Assembly (NCBI GenBank): GCA_014859965.1
Contig: JACZKQ010000108.1
Span: 1-64,000, forward strand
DNA: 64,000 nt
Direction: 5' to 3'
Source of the DNA: Phycisphaerae bacterium
GTDB taxonomy: Bacteria > Planctomycetota > Phycisphaerae > Sedimentisphaerales > Anaerohalosphaeraceae
The notes under the pieces are model-generated. The model saw only the letters and a list, made by a program, of their open reading frames with translations, had not been told where the DNA came from and did no database searches. Position numbers and translations under genes: made by a program. Shown here piece by piece: positions 16,546 through 25,277 of this stretch. The first letter of the stretch is position 1. Each line of letters opens with the position of its first letter.

Positions 16546-18660
16546 TCAATCAGGCGACGTATGTGCAATGAGGGCGACGCGGAAAATGGCGCCCGTGGGG
16601 CGGGCGGTGAGGACTTCGACAAAGCCGTCGTGGGCCTGGGCGAACCGTTTTACCAGCGCCAGGCCGAGTCCGGTTCCCGTAGTCTCACGTTTTGATTCGT
16701 CCCCGCAGCGGTAAAATTCGTCAAAGATTTTCTTGCGCTGGAGGCGTGGAATGCCCGGCCCGTGGTCTTCGACTTCGATGATGGCGTAGCCGTTTTCGCA
16801 GCGGGTTCTGATGCGGATGATTTTTTCATCGGCCTGGCGGGCGTACTTAATGGCGTTATCGAGCAGGTTGATGACGATCTGCATGACGGCGTCGGCGTCG
16901 AAGGCGAGGGGGGGCATATCACCGAAGTCGCGTTCGAGGGTGAAGCCCGCCTGGACGCCGCAGGGGGTCATCATTTCGACAACTTCGCCGATGCAGGCGT
17001 TGACGTCGCCGAGTGTGAAGTGGTATTTCTTGCGACCGCGCTGGATGCGGGAGAAGTCTAAAACGTTTTCGATGAGCCGGGTCAGGCGTTCGGTTTCCTG
17101 GCGCATGGCGGTATAGTATTCGCCGCGTTTGGCTTCGTTCTTAATCCAGCCTTTTTCGAGCATTTCGGTATGCATCCGCAGCGTGGTCAGCGGCGTGCGG
17201 AGTTCGTGGCTGACGGCGGAGATAAAATCGTCCTTCTTTTTGGCCAGGCGAATCTGACTGCTCGCGGTCCGCCAGAGGCTCACCTGGGCAAGCGTAACGG
17301 CGACGAAGACGACGCCGACAACCGCAAAGAAACCCCTTTGCAGATTACCGATCTGATTTCCGACGAGCTGGGTATTCAGGTCGAAGAGATTCAGCACGAG
17401 GTCACCGAAGCCGAAGTCGAGGATTGCGGTGTGGACCGCACTTGATGATTCGGTGCGGCCGATGTCAAAATGCATGTCGCGCCGGACGACGTGACGGCCG
17501 GCGGATTCAGCGACCTGACGCACGAGTTCGTCCTCATTGAGCCTGAAGCCCTGAATGAAGTGGCTCTGTTCGATTTGCACGTGACGGAGTAGGAAAACCT
17601 GACCGCCGAGGATGCCGTCTGGATTGCCGCCCGCGACCATGATCGGCCGGAACGGTTCGATTCGAATTTGGATCGTCGGCTGAGACTGCGCTTTGCCGGC
17701 AGGGGGCAGGTCGGCGCGGGCCTCGGCCTGCTTGTGACGCTGGACAGCGCCAGCGCTGTCGCCGCCGGCATTTTGGTCATCGCGCGTGCTCGGCGCTGCC
17801 TGCTGCGGCGATGACTGTACCTGAGGCACGCGCGACGCCGCCGACTCTGCGGAACGTGGGGGGTAACGTGTTGCGGACCGAGTTGTTTGCTCGGCAGATG
17901 AATCATATGACAGGCGACTTTGCTGCGCGCTCTCCTCGATATTCTGGAACACGTTGGCGCGACTCTGGGTAATAATCTGGGGCGCCTGCTGCTGGTCTTC
18001 CAGGCTGGGGATACGGTATTCGCCGCGCCGCAACCCGGCAGAGGAGGCCTTGGTCTGAGCGGCGGAGGCCTTCGCGAGCGATTCGTCTTCGGCGGCCGTG
18101 TTGTTTTTTGCGATGCTGTGAAGCGCAGCCGATTCGCGGTATTCGTACGTGTTCCGGGCCCGCGAGGTCTGCTGGTTAAACGCGATTTCTTCGACGTTCT
18201 CCGGCCGAATCGCAGAGCCGCTGCCGGATAAGGCGGTGAGTACGTTCTCATTGAGGTTCGTCAAATAGCCGACCATTTCAGGGCTTTGAGGCATCTCGTG
18301 GGCCCGGTTATAGGGGGACAGGATGGTGCCGTCGGCGTCGATCTGGAAGTAGCCGTAGGCGAGGCCGTTTGCGAAGGTCTCGGCCAGCGGCGAGCGCACT
18401 AATGCGGAGGCGTCATTGGCGGCGAATGGCACATAAAAGTACTGGTAATCGGTGTAGGGCCGGTTCTGCTCGGCGGCGATGAATTGGTCAAGTTTGCGTT
18501 TGATGTCGAGGCGGATTTGTTCGGCGACGGCGATAAATTCGCTTGCGCGGCGTGCGGCAAGGCCCTCAGCGTGCAGGCCGAGAGCATAATAGCCTAACGC
18601 ACACAACCCGCAGAGGCTTGTGAAGATGATGATCGAGACGATGATCAGACGCTTATACAC
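16546..18660 (-). CDS. Membrane sensor histidine kinase
   Basis: The 704-residue protein starts at a GTG with AAGGA upstream, 20 bases after the response regulator gene, so both form one unit. A transmembrane helix (residues 5-28) and a second (about 443-463) enclose a large extracytoplasmic region. Residues about 165-325 of that region are low-complexity, rich in Ser, Ala, Gln and Arg. The kinase core follows directly: SHELRTP with phospho-acceptor His 485, NLLDNAIKYA (N box), DHGPGIP (G1) and GTGLGLALVK (G2). No HAMP domain separates the second helix from the phospho-acceptor domain. The signal is unknown. It should phosphorylate the adjacent regulator. Confidence 0.92.
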   Translation of the reverse strand: MYKRLIIVSIIIFTSLCGLCALGYYALGLHAEGLAARRASEFIAVAEQIRLDIKRKLDQFIAAEQNRPYTDYQYFYVPFAANDASALVRSPLAETFANGLAYGYFQIDADGTILSPYNRAHEMPQSPEMVGYLTNLNENVLTALSGSGSAIRPENVEEIAFNQQTSRARNTYEYRESAALHSIAKNNTAAEDESLAKASAAQTKASSAGLRRGEYRIPSLEDQQQAPQIITQSRANVFQNIEESAQQSRLSYDSSAEQTTRSATRYPPRSAESAASRVPQVQSSPQQAAPSTRDDQNAGGDSAGAVQRHKQAEARADLPPAGKAQSQPTIQIRIEPFRPIMVAGGNPDGILGGQVFLLRHVQIEQSHFIQGFRLNEDELVRQVAESAGRHVVRRDMHFDIGRTESSSAVHTAILDFGFGDLVLNLFDLNTQLVGNQIGNLQRGFFAVVGVVFVAVTLAQVSLWRTASSQIRLAKKKDDFISAVSHELRTPLTTLRMHTEMLEKGWIKNEAKRGEYYTAMRQETERLTRLIENVLDFSRIQRGRKKYHFTLGDVNACIGEVVEMMTPCGVQAGFTLERDFGDMPPLAFDADAVMQIVINLLDNAIKYARQADEKIIRIRTRCENGYAIIEVEDHGPGIPRLQRKKIFDEFYRCGDESKRETTGTGLGLALVKRFAQAHDGFVEVLTARPTGAIFRVALIAHTSPD

Positions 18661-18680
18661 GGCATGTTTTCCTTGCGAAG

Positions 18681-19397
18681 CTACTCCGGGCCCGCGAGTT
18701 CATGATCCGCCTCGTAAACGTAGCCGGCGCCTCGCACGGTCTTGATGAGGGCGGGTTCGGCGGGGTCGACTTCGATAAGGCCGCGGAGTTTAGCGATGTG
18801 CATGTCGACGGTGCGGGTTTCGATCTCCTCCATAGACTCGCCCCAGGCATTCCGGTAGAGTTCTTCGCGGCTGATGATGCGGCCGGGATTGGCCGCGAAT
18901 AACTGGAGGATTTTGCCCTGCCGCGGGCTGATGGTTTTTTGGCGGCCGGCGGCGGCGATCTTGAGCGCGGACAGATCGACGGCGAGCGGCCCAAGGTGGA
19001 ACCGGCGGCCGACCGACTTGGCTGGATCGGTTCGCCGCATCACGGCGTGTATCCGGGCCAGCAGCTCCTCCAGCGAAAACGGTTTGGTGATGTAGTCGTC
19101 GGCGCCGAGATCGAGGCCGGTGACTTTTTCCTTTTCCTGCCCTTTGGCGGTGAGCATGATAATGGGGGTGGTCAGGCCTTCCTGACGCCACTTGCGGCAG
19201 AGTTCTTCGCCGCTGATCTTCGGCAGCATGAGATCGAGCAGGATCAGGTCGAAACGGTGCTTCGAGACGATCTGCTCGGCCTGGAGGCCGTCTTCGGCCG
19301 CGGTGGGCCGGAAGTGGTGAAACTCCAGGAAGTCCACGAGGCCGCTACGGATCCTTGGCTCGTCTTCAACTATCAAGATCGATTTTACATCATCCAA
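18681..19397 (-). CDS. OmpR/PhoB-family response regulator
   Basis: The 238-residue protein has a receiver domain (residues about 5-120) with the acidic pair Glu11-Asp12, phospho-acceptor Asp55 in LLDLMLP, Thr in IMLTAKG and Lys in ITKPFS. The C-terminal winged helix-turn-helix (about 140-230) shows SREELYRNAW, VDMHIAKLRGLIE and IKTVRGAGYVYE. The gene lies just upstream of the sensor kinase on the same transcript. Targets are not visible from the window; no direct-repeat operator of the Pho-box kind was recognised nearby. Confidence 0.95.
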   Translation of the reverse strand: MDDVKSILIVEDEPRIRSGLVDFLEFHHFRPTAAEDGLQAEQIVSKHRFDLILLDLMLPKISGEELCRKWRQEGLTTPIIMLTAKGQEKEKVTGLDLGADDYITKPFSLEELLARIHAVMRRTDPAKSVGRRFHLGPLAVDLSALKIAAAGRQKTISPRQGKILQLFAANPGRIISREELYRNAWGESMEEIETRTVDMHIAKLRGLIEVDPAEPALIKTVRGAGYVYEADHELAGPE

Positions 19398-19435
19398 GCA
19401 TAAACCCTTATCGAAACACTTACTTTATCATTAGA

Positions 19436-19462
19436 ATTATAGTCTATCGTGGGCATGAACAA
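19436..19462 (-). promoter_or_regulatory. Possible promoter of the two-component unit
   Basis: On the minus strand there is a perfect TATAAT about 40 bases before the start codon, with TTGTTC 15 bases upstream of it. The -35 spacing is short. Confidence 0.4.
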
Positions 19463-19529
19463 TTGTAAATTCGGCGTAAAATGCGATCAGCGATGCCGCC
19501 GCAAGTCAAAGAAGGCCAGGGTCTGATAA

Positions 19530-19796
19530 TCAGCGGGGATTGTAAACAAGAGGATACTTTTGCGGGTCCTTAAGCGAATTGATCTCGAGGTCAACATCGA
19601 GTGCGGGCCAGTGAAGATGGCGATCGTGAAGCAGGCGAACGTCTAAAACATCTCTGATGCGGGCATCCTTAAACCACGGATAACTTTCGTATGGCAGGAA
19701 GTATTCTGTGTCGGCGACGCACAGCCACAAGCCGTGGGCGTTGATGTGCGTGACTTCAACTGCGGAAGTGTCGGGCCCATGCGTTTTCGATTTCAT
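19530..19796 (-). CDS. DUF2442 domain protein
   Basis: The 88-residue protein has the DUF2442 pattern: VEVTHINAHGLWLCV, YFLPYESYPWFKDARI, and HWPALDVDLEINSL near the end. The family is small, cytoplasmic and of unknown function. It is very often encoded right after a DUF4160 protein, as here, where the two frames overlap by 41 bases. The start ATG at 19796 lies inside the upstream gene, so translation is probably coupled. The pair is sometimes discussed as a toxin-antitoxin-like or host-accessory module; nothing in this sequence proves it. Confidence 0.85.
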   Translation of the reverse strand: MKSKTHGPDTSAVEVTHINAHGLWLCVADTEYFLPYESYPWFKDARIRDVLDVRLLHDRHLHWPALDVDLEINSLKDPQKYPLVYNPR

Positions 19797-19995
19797 CTTT
19801 GCGTTCCTCTATGACCTGCTGTAAATCGTTAATTTGACTTTGGGATAGTCCCCAGTTGGCGGCGAGTGCGACTTCGGGGTCAACCCAAAACTTCGCTTCG
19901 CCATCCGGACACGTTACGTGTATATGAACCCGCGGCTCCTCCCGCGAGAAGAAAAGAAACCGATACTGGTTGTAACGGAAAACCGTAGGGCTCAT
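19756..19995 (-). CDS. DUF4160 domain protein
   Basis: The 79-residue protein shows the DUF4160 signature: MSPTVFRYNQYRFLFFSREEPRVHIHV, CPDGEAKFWVDPEVALAANWGLS, and a C-terminal helix rich in Glu and Arg. The function of the family is unknown. It is the first gene of a two-gene unit with DUF2442, with a 41-base overlap. The ATG at 19995 gives the standard family length. Confidence 0.85.
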   Translation of the reverse strand: MSPTVFRYNQYRFLFFSREEPRVHIHVTCPDGEAKFWVDPEVALAANWGLSQSQINDLQQVIEERKDEIENAWARHFRS

Positions 19996-20369
19996 ACCGT
20001 GATTGTATCACTTCCGTCTCGCATATGCAAGTGTCGATTAGTCAAGGCGCCACCATGTAAGAAGGCTCGCCAGCATTTTACATCTATTTTACTTCGGTCC
20101 GGCCTTGCTGTTCCGTACAACTTACACATGCTGCGTGGAGTGGCGGCAGACGCTGCAGCCGAATATGGCGGTTGATCTGGAATTCACGTGGCATTACTTC
20201 TGGAGATATTGACCGCGGTTGCAGGCCGCGACGGTACACGGGACAGATGCAGGGGTCGTCCGATTGGGCGGTCCCTGTCTTTACGCGGCGTTAACTGCTT
20301 GCCAATGTCTCCTTATTCGGGTATAAGGCGATGGAAGACTTACTAAAGCATTTGGCGAGAGGAAAGGCT
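19996..20369. other. Intergenic region upstream of the creatininase homologue
   Basis: This 374-bp stretch holds the creatininase promoter near its right end. An imperfect inverted repeat around 20243-20280 (GACAG...CCCTGTC) was seen but has no clear terminator tail. Nothing else was recognised. Confidence 0.5.
20299..20327 (+). promoter_or_regulatory. Predicted promoter of the creatininase homologue
   Basis: TTGCCA and TATAAG are separated by 17 bases. The expected transcript start falls at about 20334, which rules out the in-frame ATG at 20331 and supports the start at 20370. Confidence 0.6.
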
Positions 20370-21161
20370 ATGGCCGAGGACGCGTACCGTATTAACGAGT
20401 GGGAACTGGCGACGACGAATCTGCATCGGATCGGCAAGCGGCGGTATGAGGTGGCCGTGCTGCCTGTCGGGGCGGTGGAGGCGCACAACCGGCATTTGCC
20501 GGAGGGGCAGGACTACCTGCATACGACGTATGTGGCGCGATCGTGCTGCGAGCGGGCGTGGGGGGCGTGCGAATCGGTGATTTGTCTGCCGATCCTGCCC
20601 TACGGGGTGGATTGCAATCAGATGAGCTTTCCTTTGGCAATTCACGTTTCACAGGCGACGTTAGATGCGATGGTGCGCGAGATCATCGTGTCGCTGCGGC
20701 ATCACGGGATTAGGAAAATACTTATACTCAACGGCCACGGCGGCAACGAATTCAAGCCGTTGATCCGGCAAATCCAGTGCGATATGGACGTGCACGTTTT
20801 CCTGTGCAACTGGTGGCTGGCGGGGCGGGACAAATATGCTGAAATTTTCACGAAGCCGGACGACCATGCGGGGCAGTTCGAAACGTCGGTGGCGATGGCG
20901 CTGTATCCGGATCTGATCGAGCCGGGGGTGGCGGGCGATGGGGCGGCGCGTGCGTACCGGTTCGAAGCGCTGCGGAAGGGGTACGTGTCCACGAGTCGGG
21001 ACTTTGCGAAATTGAACGATCATGCTGCGTGCGGGGACCCGGCGGAATCGACGCCGGAAAGAGGGCGAAAATATCTGGAACTTGTCATTGAGCGGATCAG
21101 CGGGTTTCTGGTTGAGTTGGCACAACAGCCCATAGACGACCATTTCCCTCTTGTGCCTTAG
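20370..21161 (+). CDS. Creatininase-family amidohydrolase
   Basis: The 263-residue protein starts at the ATG at 20370 (GAGAGGAAAGG just upstream). The family hydrolyses small cyclic or linear amides and binds two metal ions. The expected ligands can be seen: VEAHNRHLPEGQDY (Glu, His, Asp), NGHGGNE, and DDHAGQFETS (His and Glu). True creatininases, mycofactocin MftE and FAPy deformylases all share this fold, and genome neighbours give no hint which applies here. It is followed by a divergently unrelated regulator with its own promoter. Confidence 0.88.
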   Translation: MAEDAYRINEWELATTNLHRIGKRRYEVAVLPVGAVEAHNRHLPEGQDYLHTTYVARSCCERAWGACESVICLPILPYGVDCNQMSFPLAIHVSQATLDAMVREIIVSLRHHGIRKILILNGHGGNEFKPLIRQIQCDMDVHVFLCNWWLAGRDKYAEIFTKPDDHAGQFETSVAMALYPDLIEPGVAGDGAARAYRFEALRKGYVSTSRDFAKLNDHAACGDPAESTPERGRKYLELVIERISGFLVELAQQPIDDHFPLVP

Positions 21162-21233
21162 CGGCTGTCGAACCCGGGTTTTTTCATGTTTGTATTGTCG
21201 CGCGAATGCTCGGCTTCCAGCAGGATACGGCAC

Positions 21234-21262
21234 TTGCACAGGGCGGGCGCCGGCGATATAAT
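21234..21262 (+). promoter_or_regulatory. Predicted promoter of the PocR-AraC regulator
   Basis: TTGCAC and a perfect TATAAT are separated by 17 bases, about 66 bases before the start codon. Confidence 0.7.
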
Positions 21263-21328
21263 GGGTCCGTACGCTGACGAATGGCCCTGGCGAGCACGGG
21301 GCCGGCTTAAGTGTAATTGGGCGTGAAA

Positions 21329-22642
21329 ATGGCACCGACTCCTGAACTGACGGATATCGTCACGAGCGAACACTTCGGGCGAGTCGAGCGGAGTTTTCGA
21401 CGGCATTTCGGCCTCGGCCTGGAGATGATGCATCTGGACGGCGGCGACGTGCAGCGCATGTGTTCGGCCGACTGCAACCCGCGGTTCTGCAAACTGATCC
21501 GGCGTACGGCCGACGGCGGCGAGCGGTGTCGGCAGGATCGCATTGCGGCCCTGGGTATCAGCATACAGACGGGTCAGCCGCATATCACGTTGTGCCATGC
21601 CGGAATTGTCTACTGCTGCGTGCCCGTAATGGACGGCGACGTGCCTTTGGGAGGTGTTTTTTTCGGCAAGTGTCTTTGGCAGGAACCCGCCGAGGAGCTC
21701 GGCGAGGATATCTGCACACGGCTGGAGAATCTGGGGATCGGCCGACAGGCGATTATCGAGGCGGCGCAGGCACTCACCGTTATTTCAGGGCGGACGATTC
21801 ACCGAGCGGCCGAGTTTCTGTTCAATCTGCTGTACGAGGTGACAGAACTGGAGCCTGACGCCATTACGCGGCGGCGTGCGCGCAGCCAGCAGCAGGCGGC
21901 AATCAGTGAGTGTATCCAGCTCAACAAATACAATCCCGCCATGCCGGGGCACTATCCTTACGAGACCGAATGCGAACTGGTCAGCAAGGTGAGGATTGGC
22001 GATGGGATCGGGGCTGCGAAAATCCTTAGCGCACTCGTGGGTGCAATCATGGTGCAGAACCCGGGGGATATTCATGTCCTGAAGGCGCGGCTGGTGGAGC
22101 TGCTGAGCCTCTTGAGCCGGGCCGCGGTGGAAGGGGGGGTAGATCTTCGTTTGGTGTTGGAGAAGAACGTCGAGTCCATCAACCGGGTGCTGGGTATTGA
22201 TCGTCAGGAGGACCTCTGCGTCTGGATCGGCCGTGCGGTGAATGATTTTATCGAAAGCGTGTACATGTCACAGGACGCAGCCAAGGTTACCCAGATCAGG
22301 CCGGCGATCGATTTTATCGAGATGCATTACGCGGAGCCGCTGACGCTTACCAGGATAGCCAGGGCGGCATACCTGAGTGTGTCGCGGCTGGCGCACCTTT
22401 TCAAGGAGCAAATGGGTATTACAGTTATCGATTACCTGACGCACGTCAGGATTGGGCACGCGCGCCGACTGCTGCTGACGACGGAGAAAAGCTGCTCAAA
22501 GATAAGCTTTGAGGTGGGTTATAACAACCAGAGCTATTTCACACGGACGTTTAAAGAGACCGTGGGAATGACGCCTCGGCAATTCCGCGAAAAAAATCGG
22601 CGGCAGGAGGGCAGAGACTTGAAAGAACTGGCGACGGCGTGA
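21329..22642 (+). CDS. PocR-domain AraC-family transcription regulator
   Basis: The start is placed at the ATG at 21329 (437 residues); the frame could begin four codons earlier at a TTG, and no strong ribosome site decides. Residues about 10-175 form a PocR-type sensory domain, with a cysteine-rich core (MCSADCNPRFCKLI, ERCRQDR, LCHAGIVYCCVPV, GGVFFGKCLW) that may bind a ligand or metal, as in the propanediol regulator PocR. A helical linker follows. The last 105 residues contain two helix-turn-helix motifs of the AraC family (LTRIARAAYLSVSRLAHLFKE, then ISFEVGYNNQSYFTRTFKETVGMTPRQFR). It may control the ThuA-like and lamin-tail genes downstream (inference). Confidence 0.92.
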   Translation: MAPTPELTDIVTSEHFGRVERSFRRHFGLGLEMMHLDGGDVQRMCSADCNPRFCKLIRRTADGGERCRQDRIAALGISIQTGQPHITLCHAGIVYCCVPVMDGDVPLGGVFFGKCLWQEPAEELGEDICTRLENLGIGRQAIIEAAQALTVISGRTIHRAAEFLFNLLYEVTELEPDAITRRRARSQQQAAISECIQLNKYNPAMPGHYPYETECELVSKVRIGDGIGAAKILSALVGAIMVQNPGDIHVLKARLVELLSLLSRAAVEGGVDLRLVLEKNVESINRVLGIDRQEDLCVWIGRAVNDFIESVYMSQDAAKVTQIRPAIDFIEMHYAEPLTLTRIARAAYLSVSRLAHLFKEQMGITVIDYLTHVRIGHARRLLLTTEKSCSKISFEVGYNNQSYFTRTFKETVGMTPRQFREKNRRQEGRDLKELATA

Positions 22643-22710
22643 GACTCGCAGCGCACCATAAGCGAGACGAAACTGCGTTTTACAGCGGGGCAGGGTTTTG
22701 GAGGCATAGG

Positions 22711-23517
22711 ATGAAGCACACATGGGTTTTCTTTGTGGTCGCGGCGGTTGTGCTGACGGCCCTGGGGGCGGGTTCGCTGAATGCCGCGGGTGGAAAAGAG
22801 GCCGGGCAAATTCTGATCGTTGCCGACGAACGGCCGCCGATGGATACACTGGCGGATTTCCTGCGGATGGAGGGGGGCTTCGGAATGCAGTATGTCGAGC
22901 AGGATGCCGTGGCGGAGGACCTGGGGATGTACCGCGCGGTGTTCATGTATATCCACGGGGCGATGAAGCCGCGGACAGAGCGGGTTCTGATCGATTACGC
23001 CCTTGGGGGCGGGCGACTCATCGTGCTGCACCATGGGATAGCTTCGGCGCGGGTGAACAATCCGGAGTGGCTGAAGATGGCGGGCATTTGGCTGAATCCC
23101 CGCAATCATCCCACCTCGCCGTGGAGGGTGATCGGCAACACCACGCATACGATCGTCAACTTGCAGCCGGACCATTACATCACTTCTCATCGGGTCCAAT
23201 GGCCGCAGACGATTGAGTACACCCCGTCGGATGCGCCGAGTGCCGCTCAAAAAGTGCCTGCCATTGTTCTTGAAGACACGGAGGTCTTTCTCAATCAGCA
23301 CTTCACCGACGGGCGTGCCAAGACCGTGCTGCTGGGGTTCCATTGTGTCGATCCGGCGACGGGCGAGGTGTTCATGCAGGACCGCGGCGGGTGGTACAAG
23401 CCGGCGGGCAAAGGATGGCTGTTTTATTTCCAGGCCGGGCACAAGGCGGCGGATTTCGCGAACCGAAACTACGCGCAGATTCTAATGAATGCCGTTCAAT
23501 ATAAACCTCTGCAGTGA
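22711..23517 (+). CDS. Exported ThuA-like protein
   Basis: The 268-residue protein starts at the ATG at 22711, with GGAGG 8 bases upstream; a frame extension overlaps the regulator gene. A signal peptide (1-28) is followed by a ThuA-like fold of the glutamine-amidotransferase superfamily: ILIVADERPP, AVFMYIHGAM, GGGRLIVLHHGIASARVNN, and a C-terminal WLFYFQAGHKAADF. ThuA-like proteins are common in Planctomycetota next to sugar oxidoreductases; a role in carbohydrate processing is assumed but not proven. The gene lies 68 bases after the AraC-type regulator, which fits co-regulation. Confidence 0.82.
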   Translation: MKHTWVFFVVAAVVLTALGAGSLNAAGGKEAGQILIVADERPPMDTLADFLRMEGGFGMQYVEQDAVAEDLGMYRAVFMYIHGAMKPRTERVLIDYALGGGRLIVLHHGIASARVNNPEWLKMAGIWLNPRNHPTSPWRVIGNTTHTIVNLQPDHYITSHRVQWPQTIEYTPSDAPSAAQKVPAIVLEDTEVFLNQHFTDGRAKTVLLGFHCVDPATGEVFMQDRGGWYKPAGKGWLFYFQAGHKAADFANRNYAQILMNAVQYKPLQ

Positions 23518-23619
23518 CTCAATCGTTTTGGAACTTGCTCATGCGGCGACAGCACAGCAGACGGCATTTCACTAAGCGGTTGGAGGCGACCTGAAATAGT
23601 CGCAAAGGAGACTGGAAAA

Positions 23620-25200
23620 TTGAGTACGAAGGATCGGGTGGGCATTCTGGTGATTGTTGCAGGTCTTTGCCATGCCGCAAAAGTGAATGCAGAACTGGTG
23701 ATCACCGAGATCATGAGCCAAAGTGCTCACAACTGGCCGACGGACTGTGACTGGTGGGAATTGACCAATACCGGCCCTTCGCCGATTCACCTGATGGGCT
23801 ATTCGTGGGATGACGACCACCAACGGCCCGGGCGCAATGTATTCGGGGACATCACCATTGGCGGCGGGCAGTCCATCATTATTAGAGACGCCGTCGCCGC
23901 AGGCGGCGACCCATGGAAGGATGATTGGGGTCTCAGTGCGGAGATGGGCGTCTATGACCCCGGTCGTTTCGGCGGCGGTTTCTCGGGTCTTGGCGGTTCC
24001 GATGGAGTCTTCCTGTACGATGCGTACAACGTACTCGTCACCTCAGCGACGTATCCGAGCAGCAGAGTCGGTGTCTCACACGCCTGGGCGACCGACGGAA
24101 GGTATCTGGGTCTCAGCGCCGCCGGCGAAAACGGCGCCTATCTGTCCGCCAACGGGAATCCCGACGGGGCTTCTCCGGGTTACGCCGTAAGCGGCAAGCC
24201 CTGCGACCGTTTCGGCAGGATGCTGTACTGGACCGACAAGGACACGGCCAAGATTCAGCGGCTGAATCTCGATGCGGGGTGTGTCGAAGACATACTCACT
24301 TCGTCGGACGGTCTGGTCAATCCGCGAGGATTCGCGATCGATACAGTCGCCAGGAAGATGTACTGGGCCGACACCGCTACCGGCGCGATTCATCAGTCAG
24401 ACCTTGACGGCTCCGACGATGTCCAGATTGTGACGGGATTATCAGCCCCCGCCGACATTGCAATCGACACCGAGGCCGGCAAGATATACTTTTCGGAGAC
24501 CGGCGCAGACAGAATCAGACGTGCCAACATGGATGGAACAGGGCCCATTGAAGACGTTGTCACCGGTGTAGCACTGCCTTATTACATAGAGCTTGATTCG
24601 ACCAACGGCAGGGTCTACTGGACTGACGTTGATAATTCAGTCATTCATCGGGCCAATCTCGATGGAACCGGCGTGGAGGTTTTCATTACCGGCCTGGGCC
24701 AGGTGCGCGACATTGTACTGGACTTGCCTGCGGGCAAGATATACTGGGGTGATCGCCAGGCATCAAAGATTCAGCGCGCCAATCTCGACGGCACGGGCGG
24801 AATCGAGGACCTCTTCGAGCGGACGGACGGCCTGGATAGGCCTCACGGCCTGCTCCTGGAGCCCACTGAGGGCAAGATATACTGGACCGATACGATAACC
24901 AGCACCGTTCATCGGGGGAATACGGACGGCAGCGGCACTGTCGAGGACCTCGCCACGGGGTTGAACGGCCCTTGGGCGCTGGCCGTCGTTACGTTGAAGA
25001 AAAACATTGCCGACTTCAATTTAGATTACAAAGTGGATTTCGAAGACTGGGCTGTTCTCGGGTCGGCCTGGTCGACAAGGCCGTCGGACACCCAATGGAA
25101 TCCTGCTTGCGATATCAGCATTCCTTCCGATTACAGGATTGACATGCTCGATCTTCGGGTATTTGCCGAAAACTGGCTCTTGCAAGGCTGTCAAGAGTGA
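23620..25200 (+). CDS. Exported lamin-tail / YWTD propeller / dockerin-like protein
   Basis: A TTG start at 23620 is the best choice: AAAGGAG lies 10 bases upstream and a signal peptide (1-24) follows. Residues about 26-195 form a lamin-tail domain (LVITEIMSQS, WWELTNTG, SDGVFLYDA). Residues about 205-465 hold six LDL-receptor class B repeats (MLYWTDKDTAKIQRLNLD, then KMYWADT, KIYFSET, RVYWTDV, KIYWGDR, KIYWTDT), enough for one six-bladed beta-propeller. The last 60 residues form a dockerin-like pair of calcium-type loops (ADFNLDYKVDFEDW and DYRIDMLDLRVFAENWL). An extracellular binding or scaffolding role is likely (inference). Confidence 0.82.
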   Translation: MSTKDRVGILVIVAGLCHAAKVNAELVITEIMSQSAHNWPTDCDWWELTNTGPSPIHLMGYSWDDDHQRPGRNVFGDITIGGGQSIIIRDAVAAGGDPWKDDWGLSAEMGVYDPGRFGGGFSGLGGSDGVFLYDAYNVLVTSATYPSSRVGVSHAWATDGRYLGLSAAGENGAYLSANGNPDGASPGYAVSGKPCDRFGRMLYWTDKDTAKIQRLNLDAGCVEDILTSSDGLVNPRGFAIDTVARKMYWADTATGAIHQSDLDGSDDVQIVTGLSAPADIAIDTEAGKIYFSETGADRIRRANMDGTGPIEDVVTGVALPYYIELDSTNGRVYWTDVDNSVIHRANLDGTGVEVFITGLGQVRDIVLDLPAGKIYWGDRQASKIQRANLDGTGGIEDLFERTDGLDRPHGLLLEPTEGKIYWTDTITSTVHRGNTDGSGTVEDLATGLNGPWALAVVTLKKNIADFNLDYKVDFEDWAVLGSAWSTRPSDTQWNPACDISIPSDYRIDMLDLRVFAENWLLQGCQE

Positions 25201-25277
25201 TCGCCGCACGTGGAGGTGTGTCGACAAAGATTTCTATTCTCCGTCTTAACCGTAGGCGGTCATCCATTCAAGCCACG

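Noticed and set aside
20331-20369. Start of the creatininase homologue at the ATG at 20331.
   Set aside because: A TTGCCA-N17-TATAAG promoter would start the transcript near this codon, and only the ATG at 20370 has a ribosome site.
21162-21190. AACCCGGGTT followed by TTTT after the creatininase gene, as a terminator.
   Set aside because: The palindrome has no room for a loop, so it cannot form a proper hairpin.
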